A stretch of 64,000 nucleotides of DNA from Variovorax sp. KK3 (GTDB taxonomy: Bacteria > Pseudomonadota > Gammaproteobacteria > Burkholderiales > Burkholderiaceae_C), in the NCBI RefSeq assembly GCF_001984055.1, contig NZ_LYVO01000012.1:1-64000 (forward strand), in the 5' to 3' direction. Numbering within the stretch: the first letter of the stretch is position 1; each line of letters starts with the position of its first letter. Both the position numbers and the translations under genes were made by a program. The notes below the pieces were generated by a model. That model was not told where the DNA came from and searched no databases. It saw nothing but the letters and a program-made list of their open reading frames with translations. Of this stretch, positions 26,025-33,393 are shown piece after piece.

Positions 26025-26981
26025 ATGAGACCGCTCAAATCCGTCGTGGCGGATCAGCAGCCGTTTCCGTGGCGCAAGAAGGGCTTGCTGTTCACACCGC
26101 CGAGCGATGGGTTCTCGCACGGATCGCATCCTTGTGCGGTCCACATCGAGGGTGACCGCTACGTGGTTGCCTTCACGCGCCGGGACGCACGCCAGCGTTC
26201 GCATGTCTTCCTGTGCAATGCCATCGTGTCGGGTGGCCGGGTCGAACTGCAGGGAACGCCGAAACTCGCGCTCTACCCCGGCGAGCCGTGCCACTTCGAC
26301 TGCGATGGCGCGATCAGCGTGTGCCTGGTGAAGCACGGGGGTGCCATCTATCTGTACTACGTGGGCTGGCAGGTTCTTCCCGAGGGCCTGTGGATCTGCG
26401 ACACCGGGCGCGCGATTCTCGATGCGCGCGCAATGACGTTGACCCGCGAGTTCGCCGGGCCGGTGCTGGGGCGCGACAAGAACAACCCGCTTTTCGCGGC
26501 AGCGACCGCCTTTCACGTATCAGGCGATCTCTGGCAGACCTGGTACAACTCGGGCATCAGTTGGACCAGGACGGCCGAGGGCTGGAAACACCACTACGGC
26601 ATCCACTACGCGCATTCGAGGAATGGCGTCGACTGGACCTGCGAGCCGGGCATGTGCTTGCCCTTCAAGGACGAGTACGAATATGCGTTCGGCCGGCCCA
26701 GCGTGATCTACCGTGAAGGAACCTACTTCATGTGGTACGCCCACCGCGCCACGAAGACGACCGACACATACCGGATCGGCTTCGCTTGGTCGACCGACGG
26801 ACGTCAGTGGCAGCGCGACGACGCGCTGTCGGGCATCGATGTCTCCGCTTCGGGCTGGGACAGCGAGATGATCTGCTACCCCTGCGTGTTCGAGCACCAG
26901 GGCCGCATGTACATGCTCTACAACGGCAATGGCTACGGCAAGACCGGTTTCGGCCTGGCCGTGATGGAGGACACCCCATGA
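26025..26981 (+). CDS. Five-bladed beta-propeller protein (GH43/GH32-like)
   Basis: A 318-residue protein with repeated propeller blades, each with a WxxxSxDGxxW-like or YYVGW-like pattern: VAFTRRDARQRSH, LYYVGWQVLPEGL, WYNSGISWTRTAEGW, HYAHSRNGVDWTCEPG, WYAHRATKTTDTYRIGFAWSTDGRQW and MYMLYNGNGYGKTGFGLA. The terminal MLYNGNGYGKTG is seen in glycosidase-like propellers found inside O-antigen clusters. No signal peptide, so it acts in the cytoplasm, which is odd for a hydrolase; it may be a sugar-binding or editing enzyme. Overlaps the next gene by 4 nt. Confidence 0.78.
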   Translation: MRPLKSVVADQQPFPWRKKGLLFTPPSDGFSHGSHPCAVHIEGDRYVVAFTRRDARQRSHVFLCNAIVSGGRVELQGTPKLALYPGEPCHFDCDGAISVCLVKHGGAIYLYYVGWQVLPEGLWICDTGRAILDARAMTLTREFAGPVLGRDKNNPLFAAATAFHVSGDLWQTWYNSGISWTRTAEGWKHHYGIHYAHSRNGVDWTCEPGMCLPFKDEYEYAFGRPSVIYREGTYFMWYAHRATKTTDTYRIGFAWSTDGRQWQRDDALSGIDVSASGWDSEMICYPCVFEHQGRMYMLYNGNGYGKTGFGLAVMEDTP

Positions 26982-27649
26982 CAAAAATCGTGCTGGCGGG
27001 CAATGCGATCACCGCCGAGATCCTGAGCACTTACCTGCGGCGGGACGCCCGCTACGAGGTGGTCGGCCTCACCGTCGACGACGCGTTCGTTTCGAAAGGC
27101 GGCGTCGACGGCTTTCGCACGGTCGGCGTGTCGGCTTTGGCCGAGGCGTTCTCGCCCGCGACGCACCGCGTCATCATGGCCATGGGCTACGACGACCTGA
27201 ACCGTACGCGCGAAGGGATGTTCGAACGCTTGAAGGCCATGGGCTATGGCGTCGAGACGTACATCCATCCCGATGCGCGGGTGTACACAGACCACCCGGT
27301 GGGCGAGGGCAGCATCGTGCTGCCCGGCGCCGTGGTCGAGCCGCATGCGCGCGTCGGCTGCAACACCATGGTGTGGAGCAATGTGACGGTGGCCCATCAC
27401 AGCAGCGTGGGAGACCATTGCTGGGTCGCGGCAGGCAGTGTGATCTCGGGGCAGGCGCGAGTCGAGCACCACAGTTTTCTGGGTGTGAGCAGCACGGTGG
27501 TCAACGCGGTCACGGTCGGCGAATTCAACATCGTCGGCGCCGGCGCGATGATCTCGCGCGACACCAAGCCGCATACGGTCCACCTGGCCCGCTCCGCCGA
27601 ACCCTTCCGGTATTCGTCGGAAGACTACGTCAAGCATTTCGGGATTTGA
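26978..27649 (+). CDS. NeuD-like sugar O/N-acyltransferase (left-handed beta helix)
   Basis: A 223-residue enzyme of the NeuD/PglD type. The N-terminal domain (1-85) resembles a nucleotide-sugar-binding Rossmann fold (KIVLAGNAITAEIL), and the C-terminal half is hexapeptide repeats: EGSIVLPGAVVEPHARVGCNTMV, VTVAHHSSVGDHCWVAAGSV, EHHSFLGVSSTVVNAVTV. The catalytic histidine would be in VAHHSSVGD. Such trimers move an acyl group from CoA or carrier protein to an amino or hydroxyl sugar. Its stop lies one base before an acyl carrier protein gene, so an ACP-linked donor is a reasonable inference. Confidence 0.85.
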   Translation: MTKIVLAGNAITAEILSTYLRRDARYEVVGLTVDDAFVSKGGVDGFRTVGVSALAEAFSPATHRVIMAMGYDDLNRTREGMFERLKAMGYGVETYIHPDARVYTDHPVGEGSIVLPGAVVEPHARVGCNTMVWSNVTVAHHSSVGDHCWVAAGSVISGQARVEHHSFLGVSSTVVNAVTVGEFNIVGAGAMISRDTKPHTVHLARSAEPFRYSSEDYVKHFGI

Positions 27650-27650
27650 C

Positions 27651-27890
27651 ATGAACAAGAAGCTCGCAGAAGTCCTGGCGGAGGTTTTCGGACTTCGCGC
27701 GGCCGAGATCCATCCTGGCCTGCAGAAGGACGACGTGGGCACCTGGGACTCGCTCAAGCAGATGGACCTGGTGATGTCTTTGGAACGAGAGTTCGACTTG
27801 GCGTTGGACATCCCCGACATCCTGCGCATGACCTCGGTCGCAGGCATCGTGTCGGTGCTGAAAGACAAGGGAGTCGACCTTGAAAATTGA
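27651..27890 (+). CDS. Acyl carrier protein
   Basis: A 79-residue stand-alone carrier protein. The phosphopantetheine attachment serine is S34 in WDSLKQMDLVMSLE, and LDIPDILRMTSVAGIVSVL is the usual helix 3-4 region. Size is close to DltC-type and discrete biosynthetic ACPs rather than to fatty-acid ACP, whose sequence around the serine is DSLDTVE. It lies between an LbH acyltransferase and a FabG-like SDR (11-nt overlap) and two genes upstream of an adenylation enzyme that can load it. It probably carries the acyl group destined for a sugar amine. Confidence 0.92.
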   Translation: MNKKLAEVLAEVFGLRAAEIHPGLQKDDVGTWDSLKQMDLVMSLEREFDLALDIPDILRMTSVAGIVSVLKDKGVDLEN

Positions 27891-28620
27891 TGGCGCCGTG
27901 GCGCTCGTGACCGGCGGAGCGCAGGGCCTGGGCCTGGCTATCGCACGCCGCCTGGCGGACGAAGGGGCCATCGTCGTGGTGGCCGACCGCAATGCCGATG
28001 CGCTGGCTTTGTTGCCTGAAGGGCTGGAAGGCGTGAGCATGGACGTCACCGATCCCGTGCAGGTCAAGGCCGCGGTGGCTGGCGTGGTCGAACGCCACAG
28101 CCGCCTCGACATCCTGGTCAACAACGCCGGCGTCATCTTCAGCGAGCCCTTCGTCAACCTCATGAACCCGGCCGGGATGATGCATGACTATGGCCGCTTC
28201 CGCGCCTCGCTCACCGTCAATCTCGATTCGGTCTTCATCGTCACTGCCGCGGTGGTCGAACACATGGTCAAGCGCCGCACCAAGGGCGCGATCGTCAACA
28301 TCAGTTCCATCAGCGCACAAGGCAATGAAGGACAGACGGCTTATTCCGCGGCCAAGGCAGGCGTCAACGCGATGACGGTGACCTGGGCCAAGGAACTCGG
28401 CCGGTGGGGAATCCGCTCGAACGCCGTGGCGCCGGGCTTCATCGGCACCGACTCCACGCGGCAGGCTTTGAACGAGGCCGTGCTCAAGCACATCCAGTCG
28501 AACACGCCGCTGCGCCGCCTCGGGGAGGCCGACGAGGTGGCACAGGCAGTGATCGCCCTGGTCGAGAACGACTTCATCAACGGCACCGTGCTGGACGTCA
28601 ACGGCGGCTTGACGATCTGA
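27880..28620 (+). CDS. FabG-like short-chain dehydrogenase/reductase
   Basis: A 246-residue classical SDR. Cofactor motif TGGAQGLG is at residues 10-17, NNAG in LVNNAGVIF near 88, the catalytic serine in NISSISAQG, and Y155-x3-K159 (AYSAAKAG). The C-terminal VNGGLTI is as in 3-oxoacyl-ACP reductases. TTG at 27880 is the start, supported by AAGGGAG 6 nt upstream and by alignment with the usual N-terminus; it lies inside the ACP gene. Directly after an ACP, it probably reduces or oxidises a carrier-bound acyl group, such as a 3-keto or 3-hydroxy acid, but a free sugar substrate is possible. Confidence 0.9.
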   Translation: MKIDGAVALVTGGAQGLGLAIARRLADEGAIVVVADRNADALALLPEGLEGVSMDVTDPVQVKAAVAGVVERHSRLDILVNNAGVIFSEPFVNLMNPAGMMHDYGRFRASLTVNLDSVFIVTAAVVEHMVKRRTKGAIVNISSISAQGNEGQTAYSAAKAGVNAMTVTWAKELGRWGIRSNAVAPGFIGTDSTRQALNEAVLKHIQSNTPLRRLGEADEVAQAVIALVENDFINGTVLDVNGGLTI

Positions 28621-28621
28621 C

Positions 28622-29410
28622 ATGTTCCAGCTTCCGCCGCTGCCTCAGTCGGGCGCGCACGCGCTCTATCGCCGCCACGGGTCCTACTTCCCGTTGATCG
28701 GGGCGGTGCTCGATGGCACGCAGGCAGGCGTGGTCTACGCCGACCGCGCAGAGAACCCCACCCAGTTCTACGTCGAGCATGCGTTCGGCTTTGCGCAGGT
28801 ATTCGGCACGAGCGTCCCGGCCTTCGAGGAGTCATTGCACCGGTACTGGCTGGTCGAGAAAGCTTTCGCCTGCGCCAAGGTGCGGCTCTACACGCCGCAT
28901 TGCCCTGCATTCCTGCAGTCAGGCGAGCATGATGGTCTGCGCTCGTGGCGCCAACACTTTCAGTGGGGCGCGCCATCGGCGGCGGATGACCTTGCCGAGG
29001 CCGCGGGGGCAGCGACCAAAGGCGTGGAGCTCGTGTCGGCTGACGCTGGTCACGTCGATTCGATCGAACAAGCATTCCACGTGGTCGGCCGGTTCTGGCG
29101 CACGCCGGACGATTTTGCGATGCATGCCCATGCCGTGCTCGCATTGGTCGATGGCCAACCAGCCGCGCTTTGCTATGCCGCGGCGGTGGCCGATGGCAAA
29201 GCGGAGATCGACGTCGTCACCCTGCCGGACTACCGCCACCTCGGGTTGGGCCGTTCGGTGGTGCGTGCATTCAATCGACGCTGCTTCGCGAGTGCTTTGG
29301 TGCCGCTTTGGGATTGCTTCACCAACAACGATGCATCGATGGCGCTCTGCCGGTCCACAGGCTTTGTTGCGCTGGGCGAGCCGTATCCCTTCTTCACCAT
29401 CAATCGATAG
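28622..29410 (+). CDS. GNAT-family acyltransferase
   Basis: A 262-residue protein with a C-terminal GNAT domain. The acyl-CoA pyrophosphate-binding loop is YRHLGLGRSVV (from R205), preceded by the strand EIDVVTLPD and followed by PLWDCFTNNDASMALCRSTGFVALGE. The N-terminal half (1-130) resembles the extra domain of GNAT enzymes that use aminoacyl or bulky donors. It could transfer the ACP-borne group, or acetyl, to an amino sugar, in the way WecD acetylates dTDP-Fuc4N. One base separates it from the SDR gene. Confidence 0.82.
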   Translation: MFQLPPLPQSGAHALYRRHGSYFPLIGAVLDGTQAGVVYADRAENPTQFYVEHAFGFAQVFGTSVPAFEESLHRYWLVEKAFACAKVRLYTPHCPAFLQSGEHDGLRSWRQHFQWGAPSAADDLAEAAGAATKGVELVSADAGHVDSIEQAFHVVGRFWRTPDDFAMHAHAVLALVDGQPAALCYAAAVADGKAEIDVVTLPDYRHLGLGRSVVRAFNRRCFASALVPLWDCFTNNDASMALCRSTGFVALGEPYPFFTINR

Positions 29411-29425
29411 CTTCTGCGAGCCGGC

Positions 29426-30982
29426 ATGTCCGCGACCCTGCATCATCACAACCTGGCCTTGATGTTCGATGACGTGCTGAGCACGCGCGCGGATCGCCCT
29501 GCGCTGCGCTACGCCGCCGAAGCGCACGCCTATCGCGAGTTGGGCGGCTGGATCGATTCGCTGGCCTCCCTGCTGATGTCCAAGGGGCTGCAACGCGGCG
29601 ACGTGATCGCCATCGGGCACGACAAGCATCCCCTGTCTTATGCGCTCATGCTGGCCGCGATTCGGCTGGGCGTTGCCTACGTCACGATCGACGTCGCATC
29701 GCCCGTAGCGCGCACCGGAAGAATCCTCGAAGTCAGCGCCCCCAAGTTGCTGTTCTTCGACAGCGTGGAATACGCGGCAGGCATGGCGGAACTCGCCCGG
29801 ATGCAGGGCTGCGAACTCTTGCAGTTGGACCATGGCCTGCTGCCGACACCGAGTGCGGCGGCCCGTGAGGCACAGCGCGAGCGGTCGCGCGTGGTGGACG
29901 GGTCGACCATCGCCTACATCATGTTCACCTCGGGCTCGACCGGCGTGCCCAAGGGCGTGGCCGTGACGCATCAGAACGTGCTGCACCTGATCGCCTGGGG
30001 GGCAGAGCGCTTCGGCATCACGGAGCAGGACAACTTCGCCAACCTGAGCCCGATGTATTTCGACAACTCGGTGTTCGATTTCTACGTCGGCCTGTTCTGC
30101 GGCGCCTCGCTCAGCCCGATTCACCGGAGCCTGCTCGCCAAGCCCTACGAACTGGTGCCGTACGTCAGTGCCCGGGCTTGCAGCATCTGGTTCTCCGTGC
30201 CCTCGGCGCTCATGTACCTCATGGCCGTGAAGGCGATCGCACCGGGAGCCCTGTCGGACCTGCGAACCATCGTGTTCGGGGGTGAAGGCTATCCGAAGGT
30301 GGAACTCAAGAAGCTGTACGACCGCTTCCTGGGCCAGGCCTCGCTGGTCAACGTGTATGGCCCGACCGAATGCACGTGCATCTGCAGCGGCCACACGCTC
30401 GGTCCTTCGGATTTCGAGGTGCTCGACGGCCTGCCCACCCTGGGACGTCTGAACCCGAACTTCGACCATCGGATCCTCGACGAGAACGATCGCGATGCAC
30501 TCGAAGGTGAGCTGTGCCTGATCGGCCCGAACGTGGCGGCCGGCTATTTCAACGACCTGGAGCGCACGGCTGCGGCCTTTCACACGCTGACCGAGCCTGA
30601 TCGGTTCATGAAGCGCATGTACCGCACCGGCGACCTGGTGCGTGAGGTGGACGGCATGCTCCACTTCGTCGGGCGAAAGGACAACCAGATCAAGCACATG
30701 GGCTACCGCATCGAACTCGAGGAAATCGAGAATGCGTTGATCGGCCTGCCCGAAGTGGACCAGGCCGCGGTGGTCTATCAACGCGCTCAGTCCGCCTACG
30801 GAAAACTGATCGCATTCGTGGCCTGCACCAGCGAGGTCGACGGCAAGGCGCTGCTTCAGGCACTGGCCCAGGTCGTGCCCGACTACATGGTGCCGGCCCG
30901 GCTCATCGTCATGCCGAAGTTGCCCACCAATGCCAATGGCAAGGTCGACCGGCACCGACTGCGCGAGCTTCAGAACCCATGA
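29426..30982 (+). CDS. Stand-alone adenylation enzyme (amino acid/acyl-ACP ligase, NRPS A-domain type)
   Basis: A 518-residue AMP-forming adenylating enzyme without condensation or carrier domain. Core motifs: A3 YIMFTSGSTGVPKG (164-177), A5 NVYGPTECT, A7 YRTGDL (Y399), A8 GRKDNQIKHMGYRIELEEIE and A10 lysine K506 (NANGKVDR). In the A4 region FDNSVFDFY the aspartate D213 sits where NRPS A-domains and DltA bind the substrate alpha-amino group, so an amino acid is the likely substrate. It should load the ACP of this operon (27651), a DltA/DltC-like pair. Fifteen nt after the GNAT gene. Confidence 0.9.
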   Translation: MSATLHHHNLALMFDDVLSTRADRPALRYAAEAHAYRELGGWIDSLASLLMSKGLQRGDVIAIGHDKHPLSYALMLAAIRLGVAYVTIDVASPVARTGRILEVSAPKLLFFDSVEYAAGMAELARMQGCELLQLDHGLLPTPSAAAREAQRERSRVVDGSTIAYIMFTSGSTGVPKGVAVTHQNVLHLIAWGAERFGITEQDNFANLSPMYFDNSVFDFYVGLFCGASLSPIHRSLLAKPYELVPYVSARACSIWFSVPSALMYLMAVKAIAPGALSDLRTIVFGGEGYPKVELKKLYDRFLGQASLVNVYGPTECTCICSGHTLGPSDFEVLDGLPTLGRLNPNFDHRILDENDRDALEGELCLIGPNVAAGYFNDLERTAAAFHTLTEPDRFMKRMYRTGDLVREVDGMLHFVGRKDNQIKHMGYRIELEEIENALIGLPEVDQAAVVYQRAQSAYGKLIAFVACTSEVDGKALLQALAQVVPDYMVPARLIVMPKLPTNANGKVDRHRLRELQNP

Positions 30983-30986
30983 CGCC

Positions 30987-31394
30987 ATGACGAAATCGGA
31001 CTTGATCGCGACGGTGCGACAAGTCGTCCGCTATGGTGTGGTCGGCGTGCTCAACAACCTGCTCGGGTACCTGATCTACCTGTTGGTCACCTGGCTTTGG
31101 CTCGATCCCAAGGTCGCGGTGACGCTGATGTATCCCATCGGCGCGGTGACGGCGTACTTCGGCCATGCACGGTATTCGTTCGCGTACAGCGGGCGCACCT
31201 CGCACGGGCTGCTTCGCTATGCCATCGCGCATGTCATCGGCTACGGCGTCAATGTCGGCATGCTGTACGTGCTGTCGGACCGGCTCGGCTACCCGCACCA
31301 GGCGGTGCAGGCCGCGGCCATCGTCGTGGTGGCGGGTATCCTCTACCTCCTCTTCCGCTACTTCGTCTTTCCCAACCGGCCGGCGGTGTCCTGA
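30987..31394 (+). CDS. GtrA-family flippase-like membrane protein
   Basis: A 135-residue protein with four transmembrane helices. Typical GtrA wording: VRYGVVGVLNNLLGYLIYLLVT, VTLMYPIGAVTAYFGHARYSF, LLRYAIAHVIGYGVNVGML and LYLLFRYFVFPNRP. GtrA proteins are thought to move undecaprenyl-phosphate-linked sugars to the periplasmic face. The GtrB-like partner would be the GT2 at 23429 in the same operon, and the polytopic protein at 33384 the periplasmic transferase. Start ATG at 30987, 4 nt after the adenylation gene. Confidence 0.88.
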   Translation: MTKSDLIATVRQVVRYGVVGVLNNLLGYLIYLLVTWLWLDPKVAVTLMYPIGAVTAYFGHARYSFAYSGRTSHGLLRYAIAHVIGYGVNVGMLYVLSDRLGYPHQAVQAAAIVVVAGILYLLFRYFVFPNRPAVS

Positions 31395-31401
31395 GCTGCT
31401 C

Positions 31402-32274
31402 ATGATCCTTTGTCCTGCCTGTGGCGCACCCCATCTTCTGCCTGCCCAGGGCTGCGCTGTCTGCGGCTTCGCTCCCGAAAGGCTCGATGGCTTTCTGGCC
31501 TGGGCGCCGGAGCTGGCCCGCAGCAACGAAGGCTTTCCCGAAGGAAGCTTCGAAGGGCTGGCTCGCGTCGAAGCGGGAAACTTCTGGTTTCGTTCGCGCA
31601 ACGCCGTCATCCTGTGGGCGTTGCGCAAGTACTTTCCACGGTTTCAATCGTTGCTCGAGGTCGGTTGCGGAACAGGCTTCGTGCTCACCGGCATTTCGCA
31701 AGCGTTTCCCACCGCCCGCATTGCAGGCAGCGAGATCTACACGGCAGGGCTCGCCTTCGCCGCACAGCGCCTGCCCGCCGTCGAACTGCAGCAGATGGAT
31801 GCGCGCAAGCTGCCGTACCGGGAAGAGTTCGACATCGTCGCGGCCTTCGACGTCATCGAGCACATCGTCGAAGACGAACTGGTGCTTCGCAACTTCCACC
31901 AGGCCATCAAGCCCGGTGGAGGATGCCTGCTCACGGTTCCGCAGCATCCGTGGCTGTGGAGTCCTGTCGATGAAGAGGCCTGCCATCAACGGCGATACAC
32001 GGCGCGGGAGTTGCATGACAAGGTGACGGCGGCAGGATTCCGAATTGTCAGGAGCACCTCTTTCGTCACGCTGCTGTTGCCTTTGATGATGGCTTCGCGT
32101 GTGGCTGCCCGCCGGGCCGGCAAGTCGGGCGGCAGTGAATCGTTGCAGCACGGCGCCGCGCTTGATGCGGCGCTGACGGCCTGCATGCGGCTCGAGCATC
32201 TCACGATCAAGGCCGGCGTTTCGTTGCCCCTGGGCGGGTCGCGGCTCGTGGTCCTCCAAAAGGGCTCTTCTTGA
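31402..32274 (+). CDS. Methyltransferase with N-terminal zinc ribbon
   Basis: A 290-residue class I methyltransferase preceded by a four-cysteine ribbon (CPACGAPHLLPAQGCAVCGF, residues 4-23). Motif I is LLEVGCGTGFVLTGI, post-I AGSEIYTAGL, motif IV FDIVAAFDVIEHI and motif VI AIKPGGGCLLTVPQH. This is the common Methyltransf_11/23 layout of polysaccharide-cluster enzymes. A hydrophobic pair near residue 215 (LLLPLMMASRV) may attach it to the membrane. Seven nt after gtrA. Confidence 0.85.
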   Translation: MILCPACGAPHLLPAQGCAVCGFAPERLDGFLAWAPELARSNEGFPEGSFEGLARVEAGNFWFRSRNAVILWALRKYFPRFQSLLEVGCGTGFVLTGISQAFPTARIAGSEIYTAGLAFAAQRLPAVELQQMDARKLPYREEFDIVAAFDVIEHIVEDELVLRNFHQAIKPGGGCLLTVPQHPWLWSPVDEEACHQRRYTARELHDKVTAAGFRIVRSTSFVTLLLPLMMASRVAARRAGKSGGSESLQHGAALDAALTACMRLEHLTIKAGVSLPLGGSRLVVLQKGSS

Positions 32275-32331
32275 TGAGTTCGGGGCGCATTGGCGATCGG
32301 CGCGCTGTGGCCTGCAGATGAGCCAAGCCGC

Positions 32332-33393
32332 ATGAAGCGTCTCAGTGAGTGTTGCATCGACCGCAACAACAATTTCAATCTGCTCAGGTTGCTCGGCGCG
32401 TCTCTGGTCATCTTCGGCCACTCGTATGTGTTGCTGGGGCCTCGACCCACACCCGATTTCTTTCAGACGCACTTCCGCGTGATCAGCGCCGGTCAAGTGG
32501 GCGTGCAGATTTTTTTCGTGATCAGCGGCTTCCTGGTATGCCAGAGCTTCGTGCGCAACCCGAACTGGGTCGAGTTTCTATCGGCCCGGATGCTGCGAAT
32601 ATTTCCCGCGCTCGCCGTGGCGTTGCTGTTCACGGTGGCGCTCGGCGCGGCGATGACGCGGTTGCCTGCCAAAGACTTCCTTGCCGATCCGCGCACGCTC
32701 GACTATTTCGTGCGCAACCTGATGCTGGATCTGCGCTGGTCCCTGCCGGGTGTCTTCGAAGGCAATGCCTTTCCCGACGTCGTGAACGGTTCATTGTGGA
32801 CGCTGCCCAAGGAGTTCGCGCTTTATCTGATTCTTCTGGGCGTCGGCGTTCTGGGCGGATTCACGACGCGTGCCGTGGGCAACCTGGCATGCGCGTTGGC
32901 ACTGGCGCTTCATCTGCAGAAGACCGGGACCTGGTGGCTTGGCGGTGGTGACATCAATGTCGACGGCGTCATGTTCTGCTTCATGCTCGGCGTGATGTTG
33001 TTCGTGAACCGAGAACAGGTTGTCGTTTCGTTTCGCTGGGGGTTGGCGTTGCTCTTCCTCACGGTACTCTTGGTCAAGGCTGACTATTACCGCTTCGTCG
33101 CCGTGCAGTTCTGCATCGCCTACTGGGTCATGGTGATCGCCTATCACGACAAGCTGCAGTTGCCGGCACTCCGGCGCGTCGACTATTCCTACGGTCTCTA
33201 CATCTATGCGTTTCCGATCCAGCAGGCCATTGCGCAGGCAGGCCCGACCCGGCGGCTGCATTTCTATGTACTTCTGTGTTTCCTCGCGACCCTCCCGCTG
33301 GCAATGTTGTCGTGGCACCTGGTCGAGAAGCCTGCCATGCGGCTGCGAGACAGGATTCATCGGTTGAACGGGAAGTGGCGTCCATGGGGTTGA
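32332..33393 (+). CDS. Membrane O-acyltransferase (acyltransferase 3 family)
   Basis: A 353-residue polytopic protein with about ten membrane helices. The N-terminal NNNFNLLRLLGASLVIFGHSY contains the family histidine thought to be catalytic, followed by VGVQIFFVISGFLVCQSF and FLSARMLRIFPAL, all hallmarks of the acyltransferase 3 family. There is no SGNH domain, unlike the homologue at 61007. It likely O-acetylates glycan residues from the cytoplasmic acetyl-CoA pool. ATG at 32332 chosen; TTG at 32290 is possible. GC falls to about 52% in its first 60 bases. Confidence 0.9.
   Translation: MKRLSECCIDRNNNFNLLRLLGASLVIFGHSYVLLGPRPTPDFFQTHFRVISAGQVGVQIFFVISGFLVCQSFVRNPNWVEFLSARMLRIFPALAVALLFTVALGAAMTRLPAKDFLADPRTLDYFVRNLMLDLRWSLPGVFEGNAFPDVVNGSLWTLPKEFALYLILLGVGVLGGFTTRAVGNLACALALALHLQKTGTWWLGGGDINVDGVMFCFMLGVMLFVNREQVVVSFRWGLALLFLTVLLVKADYYRFVAVQFCIAYWVMVIAYHDKLQLPALRRVDYSYGLYIYAFPIQQAIAQAGPTRRLHFYVLLCFLATLPLAMLSWHLVEKPAMRLRDRIHRLNGKWRPWG

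Noticed and set aside
29426-30982. A complete nonribosomal peptide synthetase module
   Set aside because: Only an adenylation domain is present; no condensation or thioesterase domain, and the carrier is a separate gene.
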